From positions 186,001 through 250,000 of the forward strand of contig JBAMJV010004014.1 of the NCBI GenBank assembly GCA_037951105.1: 64,000 nt of DNA, read 5' to 3'. The translations under genes and the position numbers were made by a program. This document shows, piece after piece, positions 22,989 through 35,344 of the stretch; position 1 is the stretch's first letter; every line of letters starts with the position of its first letter. Under the pieces are notes generated by a model. It had not been told where the DNA came from, made no database searches, and saw only the letters and a program-made list of their open reading frames with translations. The stretch comes from Echinarachnius parma. Lineage: Eukaryota > Echinodermata > Echinoidea > Clypeasteroida > Echinarachniidae.

Positions 22989-24429
22989 CTAAGACGATGC
23001 GTAAAGGGAAGGATATGTAAATGAAACATTAACAAGACAATCAAACACGTAGGACGAGTTGTGATGGAGATGATTGCAAATCTACAATATTCCGCCTAGG
23101 GGCATTCGTTATTTTTTTTTCAAAAGGAGGGTTCTGGATTCGATTCCAATTTTAAAAAAGGGGTCTAAATAGATAAATGCATACATTATAATCTTTAATA
23201 AATATATAGAACAATACAACAAATTATTGGTTGAGGGTCAAAACAAAGTAAAGCAATAGGAACACAATGAATAATAATTCAAATCACAGACCCAACACTG
23301 TATTGTGGAAATAATAGTTAACAATTATTAGGAATGGAGTATAAGGATACTCATTGAGATTTTATTTCTTCAAAGTACTTAGATGTATGTGTGAGCTATG
23401 AATTAAATACATTTTTGTTTGAATTACACAAAATGAGTAAATCTTATTTATTCATAAACCAATACAAACTCACTTTTTTAATATGCAAGAGAATAGGCCT
23501 TTACACATAGTATTGTGCAAACGGTGCACATCAAAAAGATCCACCATATTTCCATGAAACAGTAGTCGAGTATGTCTGACTGGTGGGACGTCGGAGATAC
23601 TGTAATGAATTGAAATCCAGATAAATTAGAGGGATCGACAATTACAGCTGTAAGATATTCGCCGATGGAGGCGGTATATTACTTTCGTTGTGCTGCCTAC
23701 TTCCTGTACAGGCGCGCGTGATAAGCTTTCATATTGAAATCAGCCAAAATCACGATGTGTCGTTTTGAAGAACGGGTCTAAAAGTGATTCAAACATTGAT
23801 TTAAATCACAGTTGAGATCAGAGTATTTTTGTTATGGGGTTCCGTTGCGGATGAAAATAATGATCAAAATTAGCCGGAAAAAATTTGATGAATCATTCGT
23901 GTGTAGCTGTAGGATTTTGGCGTTCTTGCATAGAAAATGCAGGCAGTGTAAAAGACCGGAAGTAGGTAGCAAAACCAGAAGCTGGACCCGCTGGCGAATT
24001 TTTAAACCGTAGGATGGCAAGTGGAGATAAGCAATGAGCATGCGCAGTGATGTTGGGCACAGTTTCCAGACCTTAGTGAAAACTGTGCATGATACATTTA
24101 CTAAATAAACCGCTACTCAACACTTATTATGGCAAAAGAAAAGAAGAACAGATGATTCGCACCCATGTTATCAAGTATATAAGTGTTGAACTGAAGTCCA
24201 CAGCATGACCATTAGGCCACGCAACTTGCCGATGGTCAGAAGGGTCTCGTTGTAATTATAATCCTCAGATTCATCCAAACCCTAGTCCAAGTAATGAATA
24301 TTCATGAGTAGCCCTTGACCTACATCGCTGCTTATGAATAATTCATCCATCTCCAGTGCATAGAGGTCAATGCTCGATTGTTGTATGCACTAAATAATAC
24401 TAAATAAGACTTAATAAGACACTAAATAG

Positions 24430-24660
24430 AATGAATAGTCCCAGAAAATGTTAGCACAATCGGTCAAGAACTAAGAAAACTATGGTCTCGGCTTTGAAAA
24501 TTGTATACAAACCCCCTCCCCCCCCCCCCCCCCCCCCCCCCTCCGCTGTGAGGACTCTCAACCAATGGTCATGGTCTGGGCATTTTCTGATGTTACTTGG
24601 TCTCGGCTTCAACAATTTTACAAAATAACCCCCCTTGAAAAAATCCTGGATACGCCTCTG
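24430..24660. mobile_element. hAT-like MITE 3' part with C24 tract
   Basis: A C24 run (24518-24541) is preceded by GTATACAAACCCCCT and followed by repeated GGTCTCGGCTT segments. The right end GGATACGCCTCTG resembles the TACGCC-C-CTG ends of the window's hAT-like elements. The left terminus and target duplication were not identified. Confidence 0.5.
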
Positions 24661-24689
24661 AGTAAACGTGTGCCTTGTCTTTAAAATTT

Positions 24690-24893
24690 ATCAAATTGAA
24701 GGTGAGATTTATCGGGGAGTCCGACGGAGTGTACGTGGGGCTAGTGCTTCATTCACAGTCACCTACGACGCACTTTAACGTGACAGGATTAAAGCCCGAC
24801 TCATCGTACGAAGTAACGGTGGGAGTCTTACGCCAGCATTCCGGGGGCCGAGAGAGCGGCGGCCGGTGAAACGCGTCAAAACGCTTGGGGAAG
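24690..24893 (+). pseudogene. FN3 exon copy with a frameshift, opposite strand to the FN3 gene
   Basis: The plus strand encodes the C-terminal half of an FN3 domain: VRFIGESDGVYVGLVLHSQS, then THFNVTGLKPDSSYEVTVGV. The L-x-P-x-x-x-Y-x-V motif is the FN3 hallmark. The frame then runs into a stop at the GGCCGGTGA segment. A one-base shift restores RPVKRVKTLGEG, ending at GAAG|GTAAAC, a phase-1 donor like those of the true exons. No matching first half or acceptor is evident upstream, where the hAT-like MITE ends. It is best read as a decayed, inverted FN3 exon inside an intron of the minus-strand gene, or as an exon with an assembly indel. Confidence 0.6.
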
Positions 24894-26218
24894 GTAAACC
24901 GAATTAATGTGTTTCGTTATCCCTTTGAATATTTTTTGGAGAATTTTGTGTTATAATGAATCATAGTTTTTATTTTGGGGTCATAATAACGTGTTCATTT
25001 CTGGCCACTGCTATTTTTCTTCGGTCACACTTTTCCACTCTCCCAACTCATGAATATGTTATGTATGAATGCATTCTACAAAACATATGTTGAACTCAAA
25101 CAAAGTGTAAACATAAATGTTGAGAAAATTGAACAAAATTGAAACTTGTTGTACAAAATGTATGGGGAGTAGTCCACAACTTTTCCAGAGTGGTTGCCAA
25201 TTATATTCACTCGTATAAATAAGATTTTCAAAGAGCCATACGCACGTGGCCACGCGCTTGAACTGGGTCAGTGAAGGTGGTGTCGTTATATACTCTGCAA
25301 ACAAAGAAACTGGATACTTGTATAAGTTGAAATATTTAATATTAATTTACGATAAAGTGTACATTAGCATATTTCAACATGCAGGGTTAAAATTAAAGGT
25401 GTTATCGTTCATGCATGAAATGGCATGGTCAATTAGCAATAGCAAGGTCTGTTTTCAAAAATAGCAAAAACAATGGAGGTTCACACCATTCGACTGAAAT
25501 GATAGTAAGCGTTTCACTTAAAACAAAATGTGCGGGGCAAGTAAATTATGACATTATTTAACTTTATCGTTATGAATAAAAATAAAAATTTGACAATAAA
25601 ACAGGGCCAGTATATGAGAACATCATCATACTGGGCTATATTAGAGGCATGAAGCTTGTCTGTTTCATATGTCCCCTTCAATTTTAACCACAGTTACCTA
25701 GAGAAATGTCTTGTTTAGGACTGCCAACTGTTTGACCAAGGGTGACATCAGCCTTTGAAGATCTTTAGACTACGATATAAATTTGGGGAAGAATTTATAC
25801 CATATTTCATGCTGAAATACGGGCACACACTGTGGTTTCTACTAATAAACCTTTGCCATGGAATTCCCCATTTTGTTACTTTTGAATAAAAATACAAATC
25901 TATAACGTTCAAAATTTTTCTTCATTAATACTTTTTTTTTATTGAGATGAAGATAGAAAATGTCACATTTGTAATGAAAAACTATGCCATGTCATGAATA
26001 TAGCGTTTCAAATTATGCTGATCAACATTCATATGGTTGAGTGGTTGTTCCATTTTGCTATATTTGAAAACAGACCTTGCTGTGGTTAATTGACCGTGAT
26101 ACGTCATGTATGAATGATTTCATCTGGATTCCATGGCAATATTCATTGAAGAGGGTAATTTTATATTTAATTTGACATATTTGGTCTTATAGTGTCCAGT
26201 TTTTTTTTTGCGGAGTAT

Positions 26219-26330
26219 TTATAACCGTTGGTTGCAAAAGTGGAACTGGTGCCGTCAAATTTTGGATGAAACGCAAAATCGAGCTGAAGGCCAAACATTG
26301 TGGTTCAACCTTGCATATTGCTCATTCGTT
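26219..26330 (-). pseudogene. Truncated FN3 exon remnant with lost splice acceptor
   Basis: The plus-strand segment GTGGAACTGGTGCCGTCAAA followed by GGATGAAACGCAAAATCGAG aligns with 32765-32830, the 5' end of an FN3 exon plus its intron. On the minus strand it would encode LTAPVPLLQPTVI, matching LTAPVLRFQP of the intact exon. The acceptor CCCAG of the intact exon is CCAAA here, and homology stops after about 15 codons. It is a dead partial duplication. Confidence 0.65.
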
Positions 26331-27138
26331 TTAGTTTTTGGTCGAGTAATTTAATTTAGCCATATAGCAATCAATCCATACTATTTGCATTCATATATTC
26401 GCCAAACACAAAACCGTAATTTAGATTATTCAGTTTACACCTGACCATTCAAATAACTTAGAATCACATTCAAATTCGCCCAAATCCCATGACATCTTTT
26501 TTTCAAATTAGGTCGCTAAAGGATAAAGCCAAATAACAATAGTATCGACACATCCCACACAAACAAAAATCAAATATACGACTTTTTCACTGACCATGTG
26601 ACGGAATATATCATTACTTATTACAAAACTTATTCTAAATTATCTTTTTGTGCAATACAATTTTCGAAATAAAAAATGTATATCACCCGTAAAACCATGC
26701 CACACACAAATTATAGCGCGTGGACATGGGTATTTAACTCCCAAGGCGGCGAAGACCGGCGGAACATGAGTTGTTCAGGGATCGCAAATCTAAGGAGGGA
26801 GAAAGAAAGGCAGACAGCATTGTTACATGAAGAGATTGGAATGAGAGAGGCAAAATGGAGAAACTTAAATGGTTTTATTAATAACCATGTTTCAAGTATT
26901 TCTGAGGCATGAAGCAGAAAGAGGGGCAGACAGCATGCAAAGACAGAGGATGGGGGAAGATTACATAACTGAATGGTCAGGCGGTGCTCTGAGAGAGTCG
27001 GACCCTAGAGAAGGTTGGATGATGCTGGTTGCTAAGCGACTGGTGGCGCCCTTATGGTCAGTATACTGTAGCCAACGGGATATAGGTGCGGTGGGGGTAA
27101 GGAGAAAGAAATGTTTCTAGATTCCCAATTATAATCAC

Positions 27139-27453
27139 CTGAAGTGTTGACGGTTATCACTGGTCCGTTCTGACCCGCTGGGAAGCTGTGGCAATCAACC
27201 AGGTCCACCCGCGCTTCATAGGATGTATCCGGCTGGAGCCCCGTCACATTGTACTGGAGAAGGACCCGCTTATCCCGTGACATGGGCACAAAACCAGCGC
27301 TGGACCAAACGCTGTCTGGGACCAACTTAGGTCTGGTCATGATGTTGTATCCCGCGATGGGACCGTCCCCGTTGAAGTCGCCAGCCAAGATCAGTGCGAA
27401 GTAAGTGGAGCCAGCATCGAATTGTGATGGTGGGCTCGAAAGTGATGGAGACA
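27139..27453 (-). CDS. FN3 domain exon 3 of a multi-exon extracellular protein gene
   Basis: The exon is 315 bp (105 codons) with phase-1 borders. The acceptor is TTTTTACCCAG|TG and the donor is TCAG|GTGATT. The translated segment has SPSLSSPPSQFDAG, then FNGDGPIAGYNIMTR, VWSSAGFVPM, and QYNVTGLQPDTSYEARVDLV, ending VITVNTS. This is a fibronectin type III fold: the G-D-G-P-x-x-G-Y strand C, the tryptophan, and the L-x-P-x-T-x-Y motif before strand F. Single-exon FN3 modules with phase-1 borders can be duplicated without breaking frame, as in many receptors and adhesion proteins. It sits about 5 kb 3' of the 32.5-kb exon. Confidence 0.85.
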
Positions 27454-27686
27454 CTGGGTAAAAAGGAAGATTATTTATAAGTTAAGATGGTTGAGAGAGG
27501 ATTATACATTAAAGGTATCTAGTAACATTTTCCAAATCCACAACAGTTCATCAGAAATCTAGTGAGTCTCTCATAACTTGTTGTATATATATTACCAATC
27601 ATTGCCAATAGAAACATGGAACAGGTCTTGGTTTTTCGAATCTCCCTTTCGTTAGACAGATATTTACGATTTGAAGTGTTCGGATT

Positions 27687-28125
27687 TTAAAGGGTACCAC
27701 CACCCAAAAATAATATTCTTATTATAGAAAGGTACCATCTTTAGTATTCCATTCCTTCAACAAGTTCACAAAAATATGTTTTCAGAAAAAAAATATTTAA
27801 TTGGAAAACGCATCACCATTCTCAACCATGCGTTCATGCGGTCTGAATTGCGTAGACTATATGCGTGCAGAGCCAGAGCGCACTGTGCAGAGCGAATGAA
27901 TCATCCGGGAATCTATTGACGTACGCGTGAAAGCATTGGCGCACTCGCAAATGCTTGGCCTGTATGGAACCAGGAAATAGCAGTGGTTCCGTAAGTGGTG
28001 GAAATTAATTGCTTTGTTTATGAATTACACAACCCTTTGCAAAATGTTGGGTATCTATTTGATATCACAAAACGGTACCAAAACATATAATAATGTGTTG
28101 TCCTTTGCCTGGTGGTCCCCTTTAA
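27687..28125 (+). mobile_element. TTAA-flanked MITE, family C
   Basis: TTAA at 27687-27690 is followed by AGGGTACCACCACCC. The right end CCTGGTGGTCCCCT is followed by TTAA at 28122-28125. The ends are inverted repeats with a few mismatches, and further complementarity exists inside (GGTACCATCTTTAGTATTCC with AAACGGTACCAAAACATA). The body is 431 bp. It is unrelated in its interior to families A and B. Confidence 0.75.
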
Positions 28126-28283
28126 CTAACGGTTGGATAGTCATAACTGTACAAAGTCAGTGCAATGAGCTAACAAATATCACATTACATTTTCGAACAT
28201 TACTTAGCCATATAACATTAATTTCGTGTAATATTTTCACAAAATAATCAGAGGACAAATCAAATTACAAAACAACACAATCA

Positions 28284-31123
28284 TAATAATAATAAACGTT
28301 TATTTTATAGCGCATTTCAAAACCAGAGGAATTCTAAATGCGCTTTACATGACAAAGACTTATAATCTACATTTTACATTTTAACTTATGTCTACATACA
28401 TCAAATAACAAAATTAACTAAATACAAATCAAAGTGCATCTTAAATTATAAAATAATTCAATAATTAACAAATACAAAAAAGATGTAGCTGCAAGCTTAA
28501 CAACAAACTTATGTATATCAGTGTCAGTCTAATGATGGTGGGAGCAGATAACAAAGTTATACAATTCATAATTACAATTACAATTACAATGTACAAATAT
28601 GCCTCTTTGAATAGGTAGGTTTTAATCTGTTCTTTAAAGATGTTGGGGTTGGGTTGGGAGCGAATTTCGTAAGGTAGCAAGTTCCAGAAAGTTGGGTCGA
28701 TAAAAGAGAATGAGCGTTCACCGTAGTTTTTTGTTTTTTTTGTGGGGGTACATGAAGGAAGTGCTGGTTTAATGATCGGAGGGATCTTGCTGGGGTGTAG
28801 ACAGACAAAGGTTCAAAGAGATAGCTCGGTGCGAAACCATGTATAGCATTGAAGACGAGTAGGAGAATTTTGAAACGGATGCGAAATTTGATTGGAAGCC
28901 AGTGAAAATCTTTTAGAATTGGTGTGGTGTGTTCTTTTCGGGGGGATTTAGAGACAAGTCTCGCTGCTGAATTTTGTATTCTTTGTAGCTTTGTTACTTG
29001 TTTTTCCGGAAGGCCTACCAAAAGGCTATTACAATTATCGAGTAGAGACGATACAAAAGCATGTACAAGAACTTCAGTGCTGGACTTATTAAGGTATGGA
29101 CGAAAACTGACAATTCTCCTTAGCGCTAGGGAGGCATTCCGGCAGACCTTATTAACCACGTGAGCTTGCATATTCAAATGTTTATCTAGAACAACATCAA
29201 GATCTCGCACCGAGTTGGAAGGGGGGACCTGATCATTGCCTGATCTAATTGGGGGGGAATTCCCGACATTTTCTGAACCTTGATGATAGATGAATCACTT
29301 CCATCTTGTTGTCGCTGAGAACAAGATAGTTGCTCGCCATCCAGTCCCGAACTTCTCGCAGACATCATTCTAGTCGCTCGATCACAAAGTCCCTGGCTGA
29401 GTTTATGGAGACGTACAATTGTGTATCATCAACATACAGCATGGTTGAGAAACCATGTGCGCTGATTATGTCTTGGATTTGAGACGTGTAAGCTATGAAG
29501 AGAACTGGCCCTATAACCGAGCCTTGGGGACACCCCATTGTAGTGGAGAAGGCTCAGATGAAGCTCCAATGACATTTACCGCTTGTTCTCTCTCTGACAG
29601 GTATGATGTAATCCACTGAAGTGCTACTCCCGTTACTCCGAATCTTTCCTTTAGTCGAGAGAGTAGCAAATTGTGTTATACGGTGGCGAATGAAGCGGTC
29701 AGGTCCAGTAAGATTAGCACAGCTTCATTGCCGCTATCAAGTGTTATTAAGAGGTCATTGTATACCCTCACAAGGTGTCTCGACACCACGGTGCTGCCTG
29801 TATGCTGACTGTCTGGATGGCAAGAGTCGGTTTTCGGAGAAGTATGCCATCAACTGCTGACAAACGACACGCTCGATTACTTTTGCGAGGAAGGGTAGAT
29901 TGGAAATTGGACGGAAGTTATTCAGGTTGTCTGGGTGAAGACTGGGCTTTTTTTAGCATAGGTGTTACCAATGACGACTTCAATGAAGCAAAACAAATGC
30001 CCACTTCAAGAGACGGATTCGCTATGTCGGTGATGGCAGGAAGAATAGTGTTCATGCATTCAATGAAGACATGAGCAGGGACGGGGTCTGAGGCACAATA
30101 TTTGATTGTCTTTGACTTAATGATGGAGCGCACCTCATCATTGAGAACGGGCCGAAACAAATTCTGCAGACTGCACGTCGTACCTTCGTACGTTGTGTCA
30201 CTTGGTGTTTCGTAGTCAGTGTTGGCGTTGGGTTCTCGTAGTCGGAAGACCTTGTCGTGAAAGAAGTTTGAGAATCGTTCTGCAAGCTCTTTCTCAGAGT
30301 CATAAGAGGGAAGGCGTTGATCACTTCGTTCAACCGTCATCCTTTCGACAATCTGGAAAAATTCCTTGGTGTTGCTAGTGGAAATCTTTTCTCTATGGTG
30401 TGCTCCTTTAGCTTGTTTCAGCTTAGATCTGTAGTCAGAGGAAGCTTCCTTCATGATTTCCTCATCTATTGTTATCTTTGTCTTTCTCCACTTTCGCTCT
30501 TAAGAACGCAGATTCTGTTTTTGGTTTCTGAAGACATCGTCATACCATGGTGCATGTGGACGCAACTAGGCATCTTTTTGCATCACTGGTGCATGTTTTT
30601 CTAGTGTGGCTGCAAGAGTATTGTTGTATATATCAACTTTCTGCGAGACATCCATATCTGTGAGGTCGTCATATTCAGCAAAAGAACTTTCGATATCAGC
30701 ATTAAATTCCCTATAGTCGACGTTCTGGAGCTTGCGGAAAGTGACTTGTTTTCTGGTCGATAGAGGGATATGCCAATGCTGCCGTAAACGTAATAGCGGC
30801 ATGATCTGATGGCATTGCATGATGGACACTCACTTTATCGACAACGTCCATGCCATCGCGTACAATCAGCAGGTCAATGATGTGTCCACGGGAGTGCGTT
30901 TGCTCGGAGATCAGCTACTTCAGACCTTTAGCTGACCTCTGAGCCACGCTTCTGTGATGACCAGAATAGCAAGGTTCTCAGTCAAGATAAAGTCACAGAT
31001 TTCACTAGGCTTGTTCATCATTGCCTGCGCATTCCAAAAACCAACACTTGTGGGATTGACATTGGGACAACTGGCTCGATAGAGGGATAGAGGGATGAGT
31101 AATGTGCGTCTTTCTAATATCAT
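28284..31123 (-). mobile_element. Decayed CR1/L2-like LINE, nearly full length
   Basis: Reading the minus strand from 31123, the endonuclease start has VGFWNAQAMMNKPSEICDFI and LVITEAWLRG. At 30829-30566 comes STRKQVTFRKLQNVDYREF (end of the endonuclease region). At 30454-29918 come the pre-RT and RT entry, with CASDPVPAHVFIECMNTILP. Around 29545-29390 are GVPQGSVIGPVLF and LYVDDTQLYVS, the catalytic box with V in place of the usual A. At 29210-28584 is the C-terminal domain, with SSLLDNCNSLLVGLPEKQVT and KLQRIQNSAARLV, HWLPIKFRIRFKILLLVFNA and GFAPSYL. The 3' end is a TTATTATTATTATG-type tail beyond TAAAATAAACG, read from the plus strand at about 28284-28330. At least four frame breaks make it inactive. 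Confidence 0.88.
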
Positions 31124-31775
31124 TTGGGATCTCTTTCCTCACATGGATGTTGACGGGGATGAGCTTCTGCTGCTTTTCCCAAGATCGTCGGCCTCTATGG
31201 GTCAGTATCGTGGAACAGATTTCTCAACCTCTGATAGAAGTCTGGAGGAAGCCGGTAGTCACCGGCCGGTGCAATACTTTTCAACATGTCCTCATTGCTA
31301 TATTGCTGCAGTGGCACTACATCACATAGGACTGCCATTGCTTGTAGCAACATAAAAGGGAAAGTTAAGTTGAGGTTCCCCTTGGCGATTATCTGCATTC
31401 AGTCAAAGCCATTCAGCTTGCTCACAGTGCACTTCGTGGAGAATAGGGCACTAGCTGAGCACAGAAGAGGAGACCAGTATACCTTACACAATAGGAGAAA
31501 TTCATCTATACGCATGTAGTATAAAAATGGAGGATCATAGATCAGTACATAGTCAGCATGCTCAGCATGTAGATTGTCACTAGCTTATATCCAATGAACT
31601 AATTGATCAAATGTTCCTAAAATTGTCTAGTAGCATCCTGATACATTCACAACCAACACTACTGGTCAAAAACTTTACACAAGTTTCAAAGAAATGGCGA
31701 GCTAAATGCATGTACAAGTACAGAGCAATTATTGAGTGCAACCTATAGGCACCACATCAAAAGGTATATAAAATA

Positions 31776-32088
31776 CAGGCCCGTAGCCACGGGGGGGGGG
31801 GGGGGGGTGCGTTGGGTGCGTACGCACCCCCCCCCCCCCCCCCCCAAAAAAAAAAATAGATATATATATATAATAATAAAATTAAATTAAAAAAATCAGA
31901 AAGGTCCTCTTTTTGCCGGTCTCGGTCCACTTTTTACCGGTCTCGAGTCCACTTTTTCTTGGTATCGACCATCTTAACCGGCTTACACGAATCTCAGCCT
32001 GTGGTCTCGGCCTCAAACATTTTTGGCAAGTGTTTTTTTTGGGTGTAAATTATGCACCTCCCCATGAAAAGTCCTGGCTACAGGCCTG
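31776..32088 (+). mobile_element. Short TIR element with a G17/C19 hairpin
   Basis: The left end CAGGCCCGTAGCCAC and the right end GTCCTGGCTACAGGCCTG are imperfect inverted repeats. Just inside the left end, G17 (31791-31807) is separated by about 19 bases from C19 (31827-31845), which can pair into a long G:C hairpin. The interior repeats GGTCTCGGTCCACTTTTTAC. The 8-bp flanks do not match, so the class is unsure; TA flanks are possible. Confidence 0.5.
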
Positions 32089-32476
32089 TACATACATACA
32101 CACATCAATCATTCATCCCTTTCTGCACATGCCAATAAAGTTAATAGATCCCTGTAATTTTGTTCAAATCAACAATTTCTCTTTCAAGTGTCAGCAGTTC
32201 TGTTGTGAACTGCTATTTTAATTATCTTTATTATAATGTACAAATATATCATAGTATTTAGATTTGCTTGCCATGACGGTGTCGGCTCAAATTGTCATCT
32301 TGATCTAGAATATATCAAAATGTTAATGACGTCTATTTGTTAATATGTATTATAAATAGATCGGATGTAATCAGCATGTAATTCTTAAACAGAAAAGATG
32401 AATGTTGAATTATTAAAATAAGGCACATTATGTGTATATAGCCATAAGTATATCATCTATCCTCAGTAAAACTCAC

Positions 32477-32785
32477 CTAATGGCAACGTTGTAGTATGAG
32501 TGCTTGGCCCCGCCTTCTCACTCCTGTTTAGATCATCGGTAACTATAGCAACCATAACGACATACGACGTGTCGGGATCCAGCCTTGTCACTATGAACTC
32601 TCGCGGTGAGCGTACCGACACGAAACCGACAGTCGTCCAGCTTACATCGTTGTCGGACTGGAGATTGATCGTGTATTCGACTACCGGACCGTCTCCTTTG
32701 AAAGCGTCGTCCCATCTAACGTGGAGCTGAAATTTACCGACTTCTACAATTTTCGGTTGAAAACGCAGAACTGGTGCTGTCAAAT
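32477..32785 (-). CDS. FN3 domain exon 2 of the same gene
   Basis: The exon is 309 bp (103 codons), phase 1 at both ends. The acceptor is TTTTATCCCAG|AT and the donor is TTAG|GTGAGT, a full consensus. The translated segment begins LTAPVLRFQPKIVEVGKFQL and continues HVRWDDAFKGDGPVVEYTIN, then VSWTTVGFVS, PREFIVTRLDPDTSYVVMVA, and ends PSTHTTTLPL. It shows the complete FN3 pattern, including the strand B tryptophan, G-D-G-P before strand C, and L-D-P-D-T-x-Y. It is about two-thirds identical to the FN3 part of the 42.2-kb exon, so the two arose by recent exon duplication. GDGP before strand C is also found in Tie-type receptor FN3 domains; that similarity is suggestive only. Confidence 0.9.
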
Positions 32786-34020
32786 CTGGGATAAAATCGC
32801 AGAATCGAACTGAGGCTAAAATTTGTGTTCGTATGATTAGACTTTTAAATATGCAGTATGTATGTAATGCATGTAACATACGTGTTTGTTTGTATGTATT
32901 TTTTAAATTTATTTATTTCCGGTATAAATATAAACATGATGCCAAGGACCGGAGACCAACAATGATCATGGTACAATAACATCGATATTCAAAGATACAT
33001 TAAAATATAACATCGTAAACAAATAAATTATTATGCACAAAAAACTTATGAACATTGTTCTTTAAACACTTTGCATTCATCTTAAAAATTCAAAAAATGT
33101 GAGGAAGCATTATAAACTACACGTAGAGTATATACGAATGATAGAAAGAGGTGTACAGCAGATGAGAAAGTAAGACAAATGAGAGAAAGAGAATGATAGA
33201 AAAAGTAAAACGAGCAAGAAAGAGTATAGAGAAAGAAAGCCAGAAATGTAGAAAATAAGTGGAAATAAGATAAAGTAAGCATGCAAGAGAAATAGAGTAA
33301 GTGGAAGAAAGGTACACGGAGTTGGAATTACACATTAACTGATATTTACAATCAAATAATGCTAAATTCCATTATTCTGCTCTTGCGGCTATCTGAGATT
33401 TTTTTTTTCCCCCACTATACCCACAAATGCAACATTGAAATATAAAGAACTGTTATATAATTTGTTCAGTCTATAATTTATGGTAGTATGTAATTCTTTA
33501 AAAAATTAAGTTCATTAACTGTTTTGAACTGTTTATGGTATTTGATTATGTTATGGTATGTATGGTATTTGTTTATGGTATAATGATTGTATTGATCTGC
33601 TGACTGGGTGATTTATTTATTACATCAAAAACTGAGAATTTAGCAGAACTTTGCATCTATAGAATGTTCAGCAAGTCATTTGACTACCTGGATCCGATTC
33701 CGTAGTCCTAAAAATAAAACTTCACAAGCTAATTAACCTGTTCATTTTGATATTCTGAAATCCCCATAGACTTTGTACTTTGCCCACCCGGTTCCGTAAA
33801 CAATGGGTTTATAGTTTCAACCTCTATTAGAATGATTTTGTATTGATTTGAGCGACACATATAATGTATGTACAGGTTACAACTATGTTCTAGCAATTTC
33901 TTCATGTACATGTACATGACTTAATTATGCACATTATACTAAAAGGAGAAATCCTGCATTACTGTATGTTCACAACTATACACCCCTGACTGTATACAAG
34001 TGGACCGGCAGCCCAGAGGT

Positions 34021-34342
34021 CTTTTGTGCATCGAAAAGCGTACTGATTGTTGAACATATGAATATTTAGAGGAGAATGTAACAAATCCAATAATATGAGT
34101 CTCCCGGGGTGTACCCGTCATTTGCGCCTCCTAAGTTTGGCCCTGGGGATTGTCCGATGCTTCTATTTGTTTGCGAATGACCGTGCTCAACATCGCTGAC
34201 TCCGGGGAAAGCGAAACAGATAACAAAGGGATCGCTGATGCGTATCTGGCAATTTTACGTTGCCTGTTTTGAAAGACGAAATACACGTTGATGCATTGGG
34301 GATTATATCCAAAACCTCTTGCAACTTAACAAATATGTCTTA
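34021..34342 (+). repeat. Interspersed repeat, inverted copy of 39.39-39.73 kb
   Basis: The segment runs from TTGTGCATCGAAAAGCGTAC to CTTGCAACTTAACAAATATG. It matches the reverse complement of about 39410-39735 with a few percent differences, and resumes for about 25 bp at 34881 after the MITE insertion. The 39-kb copy is upstream of a LINE ORF1, so the segment could be LINE 5' untranslated sequence. Confidence 0.8.
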
Positions 34343-34880
34343 AGGTGGTATCTCACCGGGCTGGAGACTAGTTGGCGACCAGTTGGCGACTCAGTCTCCG
34401 CTGGTCGCGGAGACGTCTCCGCGACGTCTCCTGGAGACTAGCCGGGTCTCCGGGGAGTCGCGGGAAAATCAAACATGTTCGATTTTTTTGGAGACTTTTT
34501 CAGTCTCCAGCAGGTCTCGGAGACGTCTCCGCGACGTATCCATCAGTCACGGAGACTAATTTTGTCCGCGACTGGGGAGACGTCGCCGCGACGTCGCCGC
34601 GACCTACTGGAGACCAAGGCGACTGAGAGGAGACGTTGTGGAGACGTCTCCGCGACACTACTTGACGTTGCTTGACCCACTTTAGAGACCACGTGACTGA
34701 GTTATTTATCAATTGGTACAGTTTGTTCCTGCTCCCATGGATACGTCGCGGAGACGTCTCCGAGACTTCGCCTTGGTGAGATTGCAAACCATTTTCGGGT
34801 CTCCCGAGTCGCCGCGACTACCGCGACTGATCAGTCGCGGCAGTCGCGGCGACGTCTCCGCCGGTGAGATACGCACTTTA
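34340..34880 (+). mobile_element. Harbinger-type MITE rich in GAGACGTCTCC palindromes, TTA target duplication
   Basis: TTA at 34340-34342 and 34878-34880 flank a 535-bp element with ends AGGTGGTATCTCACCGG and CCGGTGAGATACGCACT. The uninterrupted target AAATATGTCTTACAG is present in the 39.4-kb copy of the host repeat, which proves the borders. A 3-bp TTA/TAA duplication is characteristic of PIF/Harbinger. The interior is packed with GGAGACGTCTCCGCGACG and GTCGCGGCGACGTC segments in both orientations, giving dense potential hairpins. No transposase frame is present. Confidence 0.88.
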
Positions 34881-35344
34881 CAGAGTACAGAATACATATT
34901 GGATACAAATGTCATCCGTTGAATTACCCTACAGATGCCTCTGAATGTTGAAGATCGACTCGTTAAAGTTGTCTTTAAAAAATTAGCTTCCACTTTCAGA
35001 AATTGTATGTCCGTACGTAAATGTTATAAATGAACCCAGACTTAGAGACGGACACCATCACTGCACACAAGCAAACGTAAAGGTCAATTTTATGTGTGTA
35101 TTGGCGCCATAGCTGCATGTAGAAGACAATAGACATTCTCTCGCAGGATCTCAAATCCGCTTGTAACGCAAAAGGAGGCGACCTCGAATGTGTGTGTGTG
35201 TTTGTGTGTGCCCTGTCGCTATGCCACGCGCTCATATTGGTTCCTCTGCATTCGGCTATTATTTTTCTAGACGGGTGTTTATGTAATGTCATAACATTAA
35301 TTGGTAAGTGGAAGCCCTGTTTGATCTTGTTTTCGTGATTGGTT

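Noticed and set aside
24205-24240. tRNA-like fragment (ACCATTAGGCCACGCAACTT)
   Set aside because: No cloverleaf can be formed and no B box follows.
31768-32096. 8-bp hAT target duplication at the element with the G17/C19 hairpin
   Set aside because: The flanking octamers (ATAAAATA and TACATACA) do not match.
33082-33335. Hydrophobic minus-strand frames, also 37723-38022
   Set aside because: They are purine-rich low-complexity DNA read as Leu/Ser/Phe on the other strand.
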